64,000 nt of DNA from an uncultured Christensenellaceae bacterium (lineage in GTDB: Bacteria; Bacillota; Clostridia; Christensenellales; Pumilibacteraceae), in the NCBI GenBank assembly GCA_910586925.1, contig CAJUKG010000005.1:1-64000 (forward strand), given 5' to 3'. The notes below the pieces were generated by a model. That model did not search any database and was not told where the DNA came from. It was given only the letters and a program-made list of their open reading frames with translations. Made by a program: the position numbers and the translations under genes. Shown here piece after piece: positions 52,155-59,976 of the stretch; within the stretch, counting starts at the first letter, position 1, and each line of letters begins with the position of its first letter.

Positions 52155-53813
52155 TTATAAAATATAGTATTCGCTGTCATTGAGATTTTTTCCGATCCCC
52201 AAAACATTACCCTTTACTTTTGTGGGCGGAGCGTACTTTTGCGCTTTGTCAAAGTGTTTGTTTACATTTAATTCGATAACGTTATTAAGCGTAATGTTAT
52301 ACTCCGTGTAATCGCCGCCGAGTGGAGTGTAGCACAACTCGGTGTCACAGACAACGGAAGCGATTTTATTGTTTTCGATCACGATTTCTATGCTCGCATC
52401 TTTAATTATGTTGTCGGAATTAAAATAATTATCTACGGCGATCACTTCGTCGTACGGATTGGTATTTATCATGTCGATGATCTTTTTTTGCAAACTTTTC
52501 GTTGCGGCATTGCCTATAAACAAAGAGTAGCGCGTCGTCGTGCCGACCACTTTCTTTTTAATGCAGTCGATTTCGCTCGCATTTTGCTTTATCACGTCGG
52601 TGAGAAAATCGAATTGCGTGTCTGCCGATACATTTTCCACGCGAGTCTGCATATTGCTGCCTTTGCGCGAAATAAGCCACGTGCCTTGATTTTCTTCGTC
52701 AGTACCGTTCACATTGCCGAGCGTGTATTTATATGTTTCTTTCCCCGCTGTTTCGCTATGCGCTTTATAATAATACGAATGGTTGAACCAATCGGTATTA
52801 CTTTCCGTCTTTTTGTACATTCGCGCGTTGTAACTGTCTACTATAGCCGTCTTGTTCCAACCCGGATCGAACTCGTTTTTCGCCGTTAGGTCGAGTGAAT
52901 ATACGGGGTCGTCTTTCAAATCGCTTATAGCGGTATTTATCGCATTTATTTCCGTTTGAACGTCGCGTTCGGTAAAAATAAAACCGCTATCGACGAAATT
53001 CGGCAACGTTATGGGCACATTGTTTTTCTTTTGAATATAATCTACGTTCAGTGCGACCTTTGCCGCTTTAACGCCTATGTCCATCTTGAAATTCATATGA
53101 AAATCGTCGAGTTTGCCGTCGACAATATTAAAATCGAATGTACTCATATCCGTCGCCATATCTATTCCCTTGAACGACACGCCCGTTCCGAGTTTTTCGA
53201 AAACCTTGCTCAATACAGAAAACACGGGATTGGATTTGCCCATAGACAAACGGCAAGAATATGCATATGCCGAATTGCTTTTCACCGTTATATCGCCGAT
53301 ATTGCTTTCTCGCATAGAATCAACAATAGCGACAAACGGCAAATTTACCATTGTTATGTTCTGCTCCTCGGGAATTTCCACCGAGAGTTTTTTTACCGCA
53401 TTGCCGTCCATTGTCGCTTTTATGCGATTATCGCCCGAAGACATCACGTAACACGTGGAATCGTACAAAAGCGCGCCGCTCGTTTTGCGCTTAAAAGAAA
53501 CTTCGTCGGTATCGCCGTTATATCTGTACGAGCCGTCATATTTTCCGCCGAGCGATGTGCCTATGCCCAATATGCCGAAATCACCCGAAAAATCGAGAGT
53601 AAAATCATAGCCTTGCACCGTTTCCGCCGCAGAACTGTTCCGCGCGGAAACAATTTGCGAAGCGGTCGGTACAGGTTTCGTAACGTTCCCGCCGTTGTCC
53701 GTACTGCCGCCGCCATTATTTCCGCCGCCGTTTTGATTGCCGCAACCGATAAGCCCGATACCCGGTAACACACATACCGCAAGTGTGACGATTGCCTTAG
53801 TTGTCTTTTTCAT
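52155..53813 (-). CDS. Large orphan lipoprotein
   Basis: A 552-residue lipoprotein that I do not recognise. A signal peptide (MKKTTKAIVTLAVCVLPGIG) ends in the lipobox LIGC, followed by a Gly/Asn-rich linker (NGGGNNGGGSTDNGG). The rest is beta-rich with repeated KYDGSYRYNGDTDEV-like strands, a number of paired hydrophobic strands and a C-terminal region (ITLNNVIELNVNKHFDKAQK) that could be a domain of the LolA/LppX-like or DUF-type lipoprotein kind; nothing diagnostic. GGAGG precedes the ATG at 53813. It is monocistronic, with promoter, long leader and its own terminator. Confidence 0.85.
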   Translation of the reverse strand: MKKTTKAIVTLAVCVLPGIGLIGCGNQNGGGNNGGGSTDNGGNVTKPVPTASQIVSARNSSAAETVQGYDFTLDFSGDFGILGIGTSLGGKYDGSYRYNGDTDEVSFKRKTSGALLYDSTCYVMSSGDNRIKATMDGNAVKKLSVEIPEEQNITMVNLPFVAIVDSMRESNIGDITVKSNSAYAYSCRLSMGKSNPVFSVLSKVFEKLGTGVSFKGIDMATDMSTFDFNIVDGKLDDFHMNFKMDIGVKAAKVALNVDYIQKKNNVPITLPNFVDSGFIFTERDVQTEINAINTAISDLKDDPVYSLDLTAKNEFDPGWNKTAIVDSYNARMYKKTESNTDWFNHSYYYKAHSETAGKETYKYTLGNVNGTDEENQGTWLISRKGSNMQTRVENVSADTQFDFLTDVIKQNASEIDCIKKKVVGTTTRYSLFIGNAATKSLQKKIIDMINTNPYDEVIAVDNYFNSDNIIKDASIEIVIENNKIASVVCDTELCYTPLGGDYTEYNITLNNVIELNVNKHFDKAQKYAPPTKVKGNVLGIGKNLNDSEYYIL

Positions 53814-53831
53814 ACTATTTTTACCTCCAAA

Positions 53832-53860
53832 TAAAAAATGCGCCAACCGAAGCTGACGCA
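53832..53860 (-). terminator. UUCG-capped intrinsic terminator just before the lipoprotein gene
   Basis: In the minus-strand RNA UGCGUCAGC and GUUGGCGCA pair over 9 positions with a UUCG tetraloop. UUUUUUAUUU follows (53838 down to 53829). The lipoprotein ribosome site GGAGG starts at once after the U-tract. It therefore either ends a stand-alone small RNA or works as an attenuator for the lipoprotein gene. Confidence 0.82.
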
Positions 53861-53884
53861 CGAAAAACGCAAACTCCGACTGTC

Positions 53885-54043
53885 GCCAAACAAGTTTATA
53901 TGCAGTACGGGTAAATTACGTCCACATATTGAAATTTGCATTTTTACCGAATACAAATATGGACGCAATATAAAAAGAATATACTTTTTTATTCAATTAA
54001 AAAGCCCGTACTCCTTATAATTGGGGCATTAAACTTGTTTGGC
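53885..54043 (-). ncRNA. Structured RNA: leader of the lipoprotein gene or independent small RNA
   Basis: The minus-strand transcript would start at about 54043. Its first 14 bases (54043-54030) pair perfectly with 53898-53885, and four further pairs (54029-54026 with 53903-53900) make an 18-bp helix with one bulge. A 13-base one-sided bulge (54025-54013) and an 8-bp helix (54012-54005 with 53904-53911) come next. Inside are a hairpin 53965-53956/53930-53919 and an A/U-rich hairpin at about 53967-53994, so the top is a three-way junction. The 24 bases after the closing helix lead to the terminator. The whole resembles riboswitch or 6S-type RNA folding, but matches no class that I can name with confidence. 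Confidence 0.65.
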
Positions 54044-54049
54044 ATATTC

Positions 54050-54078
54050 AGTATAGCACTTTTTTTCTGCGAAGTCAA
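54050..54078 (-). promoter_or_regulatory. Sigma-A promoter of the structured RNA / lipoprotein gene
   Basis: TTGACT (54073-54078) and TATACT (54050-54055) on the minus strand, spacer 17. A start seven bases past the -10 falls on 54043, the first base of the closing helix. The 382-base gap between lipoprotein and efp genes holds this promoter, the RNA, its terminator, and the efp terminator. Confidence 0.82.
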
Positions 54079-54132
54079 TAGTTTTTTCACAGTATGCCGG
54101 CATTTTTCGGTATTATAATGATCGCACGAAAA

Positions 54133-54165
54133 ATGTCCACCGTCATTCAAAATGTCGGTGGACAT
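54133..54165 (-). terminator. Intrinsic terminator after efp
   Basis: ATGTCCACCG (54133-54142) and CGGTGGACAT (54156-54165) form a 10-bp perfect stem with a 13-base loop; on the minus strand TTTTTCG follows. It closes the pepP-efp transcript. Confidence 0.88.
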
Positions 54166-54195
54166 ATAGCCGTAAAAATACGCTTGCAAAATGTA

Positions 54196-54756
54196 TTATT
54201 TCACACGTTCCATGTATGTGCCCGTTCTGGTATCGACGCGGATCTTGTCGCCGATATTTACAAACAGCGGCACGCCGATGACGAATCCCGTTTCGAGCGT
54301 TGCGGGCTTATTGCCGGGTTTGCTCGTATCGCCTTGAATACCGCCTTCGGTATCGGCGATGACAAGCTCGACGAAGTTGGGCGGCTCGACGGAGAACGGC
54401 GAACCTTTATACGACGCGATGGTGACCGTCATTTCTTCCTTTATGAACTGCAACGCATCCGCGCAAATATCGTGGTTGAGCGGAAGCATGTCGAACGTTT
54501 CGGTGTCCATGAAATAGTACAGATCGCCGTCGTTGTACGAATACTGATATTCGCGCCTGTCGATATGCGCTTCCTCGTACTTGTCGGACGGGTTGAACGT
54601 GTTTTCGAGAACTTGTCCCGTAATGACATTCTTGATTTTGGTGCGGACAAATGCCGATCCTTTGCCCGGTTTTACGTGCTGAAATTCGACAACGGTGTAT
54701 ACTTTACCGTCCATTTCGAATGTTGTGCCTTTGCGGAAATCTCCTGCCGATACCAT
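54196..54756 (-). CDS. efp: Translation elongation factor P
   Basis: A 186-residue EF-P, which rescues ribosomes stalled at polyproline. The three domains are intact, the tip Lys32 lies in KPGKGSAFVRT, and the C-terminus RIDTRTGTYMERVK-like end is present (RVDTRTGTYMERVK). No EpmA/EpmB or YmfI genes are visible near. It follows pepP by 30 bases. Confidence 0.97.
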   Translation of the reverse strand: MVSAGDFRKGTTFEMDGKVYTVVEFQHVKPGKGSAFVRTKIKNVITGQVLENTFNPSDKYEEAHIDRREYQYSYNDGDLYYFMDTETFDMLPLNHDICADALQFIKEEMTVTIASYKGSPFSVEPPNFVELVIADTEGGIQGDTSKPGNKPATLETGFVIGVPLFVNIGDKIRVDTRTGTYMERVK

Positions 54757-54786
54757 AAAATTCCTCCTCCGGAATAAATTTACAAA

Positions 54787-55839
54787 TTAAATGACGAGCT
54801 TTTTGTCGTAGCTTGTAATATCTATAACGCCGTCCTCTTTAACGACGAGTATGTCTTCTATGCGGACGCCGCCAAGCCCCGGGACATAAATGCCCGGTTC
54901 CGCGGTGATCACCATGCCCGGTTTCAACACCGTTTCGCTGTTGGTGCCGACGCGCGGATCTTCGTGGATATCGACGCCGACGCCGTGTCCGAACGAATGT
55001 CCGAAGTTATCGCCGTAGCCGTTAGCCGCTATATACTCGCGGGCAAGCGAATCGACGTCGTGACAGGTCATACCCGCTTTGATATTCTTGATAGCGTACT
55101 CCTGCGCTTCCAGAACTATGCCGTAAACGTCTACGAGCTGACGATCGGGACTGCCGATACAGAAAGTTCGCGTCATGTCCGAGCAATACCCGTTGTATTT
55201 CGCGCCCATATCGACGAGTATCAATTCGTTCTTGTCGAGCTTTTTGTCCGACGGGTGGTGATGCGGTTGCGCCGAGTTCGCGCCGAACGCGACGATCGTT
55301 TCGAAAGAATATTTTTCCGCGCCGCCGAGTATCATACCGTAATTGATCTCCGCCATCAACTCGCGCTCGGTAATGCCCGCTTTGATTTTCGACACCGCAC
55401 GCTTGAGCGCGCCTTCGGCTATCTGCTGCGCGGTAGCCATGAACGAAATTTCCTCGTCCGTCTTGACAGCGCGCTTCGCCGACACGACGTCTTCGGCTGG
55501 CCTCAGTTTGAATGCGGACAGAGCGCGTTTGAACGCGTTGAATTCGTCGATATACATTTTTTCGCCGTAACCGACGTGCTTGGCGTTCATCGACGCGAGG
55601 ACTTCGGCGATTTTGTCGTAGAACCCCGCATATCCCGTTATCACTATTTCAAAGTCGGATACTTTCTCTCGCGCTTCCGATTCATACCTGAAATCGGTGA
55701 TGAACACGTTACGCTCTTTTCCGATCACGACCGCGCCGAACGACGTTTCAAGTCGAGTGAAATAAAACCTGTTCGATTCGTCCGTGAACACAAACGCGTC
55801 GATCTTCTCGTTATTTTCGAATAAATCGGTCGTGACCAT
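54787..55839 (-). CDS. pepP: Xaa-Pro aminopeptidase (M24)
   Basis: A 350-residue creatinase-type aminopeptidase. The C-terminal pita-bread domain has the metal ligands in LVDMGAKYNGYCSDMTRTF, FGHSFGHGVGVDIHE, and ITAEPGIYVPG; the N-terminal domain is present (residues 1-120). It removes N-terminal residues before proline. The ATG at 55839 has GGAGAAAGG. It is paired with efp as in many Firmicutes. Confidence 0.94.
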   Translation of the reverse strand: MVTTDLFENNEKIDAFVFTDESNRFYFTRLETSFGAVVIGKERNVFITDFRYESEAREKVSDFEIVITGYAGFYDKIAEVLASMNAKHVGYGEKMYIDEFNAFKRALSAFKLRPAEDVVSAKRAVKTDEEISFMATAQQIAEGALKRAVSKIKAGITERELMAEINYGMILGGAEKYSFETIVAFGANSAQPHHHPSDKKLDKNELILVDMGAKYNGYCSDMTRTFCIGSPDRQLVDVYGIVLEAQEYAIKNIKAGMTCHDVDSLAREYIAANGYGDNFGHSFGHGVGVDIHEDPRVGTNSETVLKPGMVITAEPGIYVPGLGGVRIEDILVVKEDGVIDITSYDKKLVI

Positions 55840-55975
55840 TATCCTTTCTCCGTTCTGCGAATACATACGCACAGTCGCGCATACGCACTTACTTATTATA
55901 CCGCAAGCAAGACTTGTTCTTTCGTTTTCGTCGCCGCGTATAGTGTGACTTCGACCTTGCGGTATTGCCGATAAT

Positions 55976-56004
55976 ATTATACCACACTTTTTGTCGTATG
56001 TTAA
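55976..56004 (-). promoter_or_regulatory. Promoter for pepP-efp
   Basis: TTAACA (55999-56004) and TATAAT (55976-55981) on the minus strand, spacer 17, starting inside the stop of the preceding gene. A second TATAAT lies nearer pepP without a good -35. Confidence 0.6.
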
Positions 56005-56846
56005 GCGTTTTTATGCAGTTTTTTCATAGTAAGCGCGTCGTCCGACATTGTGCCGTTCGATTCGCATACTATGTACGGCGACATTTTGTACTCGTCGAAA
56101 AGTTCGGCGAGCGGCGCGTATTCCGGTCCGTACACACTGTCCTCGAAAGTGAGGTGTCTTATCTCGCCCTTGTCGCCATACTGTATTTTGGAAAAGTGTA
56201 CGTGCATATTCGACGCTTTCTCGAACCCGAGTTTGTCTATCGTATAGTCAAGTATACGGCGGTAGTCGTCTTTTGTTTTGATCCCGCCGCATGTATACGC
56301 ATTTATATGCCCGAAATCGAAACACGGGTACATTTTGTCGTACAGCAGGCAAAAATCCACGACTTCTTCCACCGTACCTATCTGATTGCGTTTGCCCATT
56401 GTTTCGGCGCATATTTTGAATTCGCCGCAATCGAGTTTTTCGCACGCTTCGGCGAGCAATACGAGATTGGCTTTCGTAGCTTTCACCGCTTCGACGCGCT
56501 CTGCCTTGCCGCACGCCGCGGGATGGAATACCACGCGTTCGCCGCCCATTTTTTTGCATGCCGCGATCGACTGCAGCACGTACCCTATCGACTTACCGAT
56601 CATTTCGGGATCGGGATTTGCGAAATTCGTATAATACGGCGCATGAACGCTCAATTCTATGCCGTACTTACCAAACTCCGTTTTGATCTTCTCGGCGGCG
56701 GCTTCGCTTATCCGCACGCCGCGACCGAACGAATACTCGAACGCATTCAGTCCCAAGCCGTGCAAAAATTCCGCTTCCTCGTAAGTATGCGCCCTTCCCG
56801 ACGCATAAAACGTTTCGCTGTTCCCCGACGGTCCTATTCTTATCAT
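56001..56846 (-). CDS. TIM-barrel protein of the AP endonuclease 2 / endonuclease IV family
   Basis: A 281-residue TIM-barrel protein. VFHPAACGKAERVEA, CAETMGKRNQIGTVEEVVDF, CFDFGHINAYTC and HVHFSKIQYGDKG are the zinc-binding strand ends seen in endonuclease IV (Nfo) and sugar-phosphate isomerases. By residue spacing it is closer to a deoxyribonuclease IV-like enzyme, which cuts at abasic sites, but substrate is not certain. ATG at 56846 overlaps the ribF stop by four bases. The operon nusA...ribF ends with it. Confidence 0.8.
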   Translation of the reverse strand: MIRIGPSGNSETFYASGRAHTYEEAEFLHGLGLNAFEYSFGRGVRISEAAAEKIKTEFGKYGIELSVHAPYYTNFANPDPEMIGKSIGYVLQSIAACKKMGGERVVFHPAACGKAERVEAVKATKANLVLLAEACEKLDCGEFKICAETMGKRNQIGTVEEVVDFCLLYDKMYPCFDFGHINAYTCGGIKTKDDYRRILDYTIDKLGFEKASNMHVHFSKIQYGDKGEIRHLTFEDSVYGPEYAPLAELFDEYKMSPYIVCESNGTMSDDALTMKKLHKNA

Positions 56847-57721
56847 TTGCGGTGCCACTCCACATCCGATTTCACTTGACGGGAAAGCAATTCGGGCGTT
56901 TCGAACTTCGTGACGCCGCGCAAAAACTTGTGAAACACGATCTTGATATCGGCATCGTAAATGTCCTCGTTGAAATCTGCGAGCATTGTTTCGACGACCA
57001 CTTTGCTCAATCCGAAAGTGGGACGCGCCCCGACGTTGGTCGCGCCATAATACGTTTTTCCGTTTACTTCGCACTCCGTGCCGTACACGCCGCATTTGGG
57101 CAATATTTTGCCGAGCGGCAGTTTGACGTTTGCGGTCGGTATATCGAACATGCGACCCGCGCCGCGTCCGCGCACCACTTTGCCGCCGATAAAGAACGGC
57201 TCGCCGAGCAGTTTGTTCGCGGTTTCGATATCGCCCGCATTAAGACAATGTTTGATGTCCGTCGTCGATACGCGCATACCGTCCACGTCGAACTTCGGCA
57301 CGACTATGCAGTGCAAGCCGTGCGCCGCGCAATACGACTTCAAAAACTCGCTGTCGCCTTTCGCGCCCGCACCGAACAAGTAATCATATCCGCACACGAA
57401 CGCCTTTATATTATGCTTCGCGATGAGCGTGTCGAGGAAGATCTCCGCCGACATGTCTTTGAGCCGCGCGTCGAACCGCATGGGCAATATGTAATCGCAC
57501 ATACCGTCGAGAAGCGACAGTCTTTCGGCATAAGTGTAAACCTGCTTCCCCGTGCTGTTGAAAACTTTGTATGCGTTATTGGAAAACGTGGCGACGGCAC
57601 AGCCGAGTCCGTTTTTGCGCGCATAGTCCCGCGCGGCGGCTATCAAGTTCCTGTGTCCCAAATGCACGCTGTCGAAATATCCGAGTGCGAGGCACACTTC
57701 TTCGTTTCCGAGTTCTTTCAT
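56843..57721 (-). CDS. ribF: Bifunctional riboflavin kinase / FAD synthetase
   Basis: A 292-residue enzyme that makes FMN and FAD from riboflavin. The N-terminal adenylyltransferase domain has GYFDSVHLGHRNLI (HxGH type), the C-terminal flavokinase domain has GRGAGRMFDIPTANV. CGGAGGAC precedes the ATG. It follows truB after a 99-base gap with a tandem repeat. Confidence 0.95.
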   Translation of the reverse strand: MKELGNEEVCLALGYFDSVHLGHRNLIAAARDYARKNGLGCAVATFSNNAYKVFNSTGKQVYTYAERLSLLDGMCDYILPMRFDARLKDMSAEIFLDTLIAKHNIKAFVCGYDYLFGAGAKGDSEFLKSYCAAHGLHCIVVPKFDVDGMRVSTTDIKHCLNAGDIETANKLLGEPFFIGGKVVRGRGAGRMFDIPTANVKLPLGKILPKCGVYGTECEVNGKTYYGATNVGARPTFGLSKVVVETMLADFNEDIYDADIKIVFHKFLRGVTKFETPELLSRQVKSDVEWHRK

Positions 57722-57740
57722 ATTGTCCTCCGATTTGCTT

Positions 57741-57796
57741 TCTATGCGGGACGCAGCGGACTGTGTCCTCTATGCGGTACGCAGTGGGCTGCGTAC
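57741..57796. repeat. Two tandem 28-bp hairpin units between truB and ribF
   Basis: Copy one (57741-57768) and copy two (57769-57796) both begin TCTATGCGG. Each contains a hairpin with a 4-base loop: GGACGCAG-CGGA-CTGTGTCC and GTACGCAG-TGGG-CTGCGTAC. The second base of the stem is G-C in one copy and T-A in the other, a paired change that keeps the stem. Confidence 0.7.
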
Positions 57797-57820
57797 ACTA
57801 CAAATTTTTGTTGCTGGGTT

Positions 57821-58672
57821 CTAATCGTCCTTGAGATATGTTTTCAGATCGAGTTTACCGTTCACATCGGCACAGCCGATACCGAAAAACTCGGCGTTGC
57901 AGTATACTTTCACGTCGCCGGACGCGGTGAAATCTATCTTTCTGCCTTTATCGAGATCGTCGTAAAGCTCCGACGCGACGTCATACCGAGGAATGTCCAA
58001 CACCGTTTCGGGCGAAATAAGCGCGGTATGCTTTCGCACTTCGAGCGCGTCCAAACTTATGCTGTCCTTTACGTCGAAACAACCCGATGCCGAGCGTTGC
58101 AAATATGTAAGAGTCGCGAGCGAGCCGCACATTCTCGCCACGTCGCGACAGATCGCGCGAATATACGTGCCTGCCGAACAGGTTATCGAAAACACCAATT
58201 CGTTCATTTTCGGCTGACAAACGAGCTGTGCGTCGTAAATGCGGATCTTGACGGGTTTGAGTTCCGGGTTTTCGCCGCGCCGCGCCATATCGTAGGCGCG
58301 TTTGCCGCCGACGTGCTTCGCACTGTATTGCGGCGGGATCTGCTCGCTTTCGCCGACGAGCGAAAGCATTGCGCCGAGCACAGCGTCCATACTCGGAATA
58401 TCATCGGTGGTTTCCGTAACCGTCCCGAGCGCGTCGAGAGTGTCCGTTTCGCGCCCGAACTCGAATTTCGCTATGTACGTCTTTTTTCGCCCCGACAGAT
58501 AGTCGAACAGCCGTGCCGACTTGCCCACGCCTATCACGAGCACGCCCTCCGCCATGGGGTCGAGCGTACCCATATGCCCCACGCGTTTCTCGCCGAGTAT
58601 GCGCTTGACGCGCGACACCGCCGCCGCCGACGACATGCCCGTCGGCTTGTACAAGTTTATCAGTCCATTCAT
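57821..58672 (-). CDS. truB: tRNA pseudouridine-55 synthase
   Basis: A 283-residue TruB that makes pseudouridine 55 in the T-loop of tRNAs. The catalytic Asp38 is in GHMGTLDPMAEGVL. KTYIAKFEFGRETDTLD and VFSITCSAGTYIRAICRDVA are conserved. The start is one base after nrnA ends. Confidence 0.96.
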   Translation of the reverse strand: MNGLINLYKPTGMSSAAAVSRVKRILGEKRVGHMGTLDPMAEGVLVIGVGKSARLFDYLSGRKKTYIAKFEFGRETDTLDALGTVTETTDDIPSMDAVLGAMLSLVGESEQIPPQYSAKHVGGKRAYDMARRGENPELKPVKIRIYDAQLVCQPKMNELVFSITCSAGTYIRAICRDVARMCGSLATLTYLQRSASGCFDVKDSISLDALEVRKHTALISPETVLDIPRYDVASELYDDLDKGRKIDFTASGDVKVYCNAEFFGIGCADVNGKLDLKTYLKDD

Positions 58673-58673
58673 C

Positions 58674-59630
58674 TTACGCCTTGAGTGCCGAACTCGCCGC
58701 GGCGATCAGTTTATCCGCGACGTCGAAACGATTGCCCGCGACGATACAGCCCGCGGCAAGTTTGTGCCCGCCGCCGCCGAATTTTGCCGCCGCCGCCGCG
58801 ACGTCCGCATGCCGCGATCGGAACGATACGCGAAAAATCGCGCCCGGCTGTTCGCACATCGAAATGGAAATTTCGACGCCCGCTATATTCGACGCATTGT
58901 CTATAAGCCCTTCGGTATCGAGCGAAGTACATTCGCACGCGGAGAGGTCCTCGCGCGAAATTACCATCAGCGCGATCTTGCCGCCTTCGTACAGCCGTAT
59001 AGAATCGAGCGCGCGTGCGGTGAGCCGCGTCTTTTTCAGACTGTTACTGCCGTAAATACAGTGGTTGATCTCGCCTATATCGAACCCGAACTCCACAAGC
59101 TCGCGGGCTATACCGAACGTTTTCGCATCGGTATTTGAATGCATGAAATGCCCCGTATCGGTAGAAAGCCCCGAGTATAATGCGGTGGCTATATCTTTGT
59201 CGATAAGATTTTCGTCTTTGAAAATATCGTAAAGTATCGCGCACGTACTGCTCGCCGACGCATCGACGTAGTTTATTTTTCCGTACCGCTCGTTTGTCGG
59301 GTGATGATCTATGCACACGCTGTTCTTTGCCGTGTTCAAGTACATAACGTTATCGCCGAGCCGCGCTACGGTCGCGCAGTCGACGGCGATAAACAAATCG
59401 TACTTCTTGTATCGCAGTTCGCAAAACCTGTCGTAACGGGGCAGGAATGACATATTCTCGGGTTTTTCGCCGTCACCGCTCGTAACGTCAACTTTTTTTC
59501 CGAGCTTCTCGCATATAAGCCCCATGGCTGTCGCCGAGCTTACGCAATCGCCGTCGGGACGGATATGCCCGCAAACGAGCACCGTGTCCGCGGCTTTAAC
59601 GGCATTGATTATATCAATCGTTATTTTCAT
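58674..59630 (-). CDS. nrnA: DHH-family phosphoesterase, NrnA type (nanoRNase / PAP phosphatase)
   Basis: A 318-residue DHH/DHHA1 enzyme. HIRPDGDCVSSATAMG holds the first metal site, CIDHHPTN the DHH motif, and FGGGGHKLAAG the DHHA1 GGGH motif. It degrades short RNA and converts pAp to AMP. It lies between rbfA and truB, as in Bacillus and Clostridium, and overlaps rbfA by 17 bases. Confidence 0.94.
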   Translation of the reverse strand: MKITIDIINAVKAADTVLVCGHIRPDGDCVSSATAMGLICEKLGKKVDVTSGDGEKPENMSFLPRYDRFCELRYKKYDLFIAVDCATVARLGDNVMYLNTAKNSVCIDHHPTNERYGKINYVDASASSTCAILYDIFKDENLIDKDIATALYSGLSTDTGHFMHSNTDAKTFGIARELVEFGFDIGEINHCIYGSNSLKKTRLTARALDSIRLYEGGKIALMVISREDLSACECTSLDTEGLIDNASNIAGVEISISMCEQPGAIFRVSFRSRHADVAAAAAKFGGGGHKLAAGCIVAGNRFDVADKLIAAASSALKA

Positions 59631-59976
59631 CGGTATGAAATCCCTTTATGACCTGCTCGATACGTTCGTAATACGCCTGCGATTTATCCACTACGAAATG
59701 CAGTCGCGGCACGCCGCGCATTTCGCTGTTTGTTTCCGCAAGCTCGTGACGGATATAGCCCGCGGAACCGTTCAACGCGTCGAGCACTTTCGCTTCGTCG
59801 CTTTCGACCGTGACGAACACCGTCGCGTACTTGAGGTCGCGCGACATTTCGACGTCCACAACCGTCACGCCGTAAATGCGCGGGTCGGACAGTCCGTCCA
59901 CAATGACCGACACGTCGCGGCGAATAATGCTCGCTATGCGTTCTACTCTGTGGCTCGCGCCGTTATGCCCTTTCAC
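59614..59976 (-). CDS. rbfA: Ribosome-binding factor A
   Basis: A 120-residue KH-type factor needed for 30S maturation (RVERIASIIRRDVSVIVDG, VEMSRDLKYATVFVTVES). It overlaps infB by four bases. Confidence 0.96.
   Translation of the reverse strand: MKGHNGASHRVERIASIIRRDVSVIVDGLSDPRIYGVTVVDVEMSRDLKYATVFVTVESDEAKVLDALNGSAGYIRHELAETNSEMRGVPRLHFVVDKSQAYYERIEQVIKGFHTDENND

Noticed and set aside
57722..57820. FMN riboswitch upstream of ribF
   Set aside because: The gap is only 99 bases and holds tandem hairpins without the conserved RFN segments.
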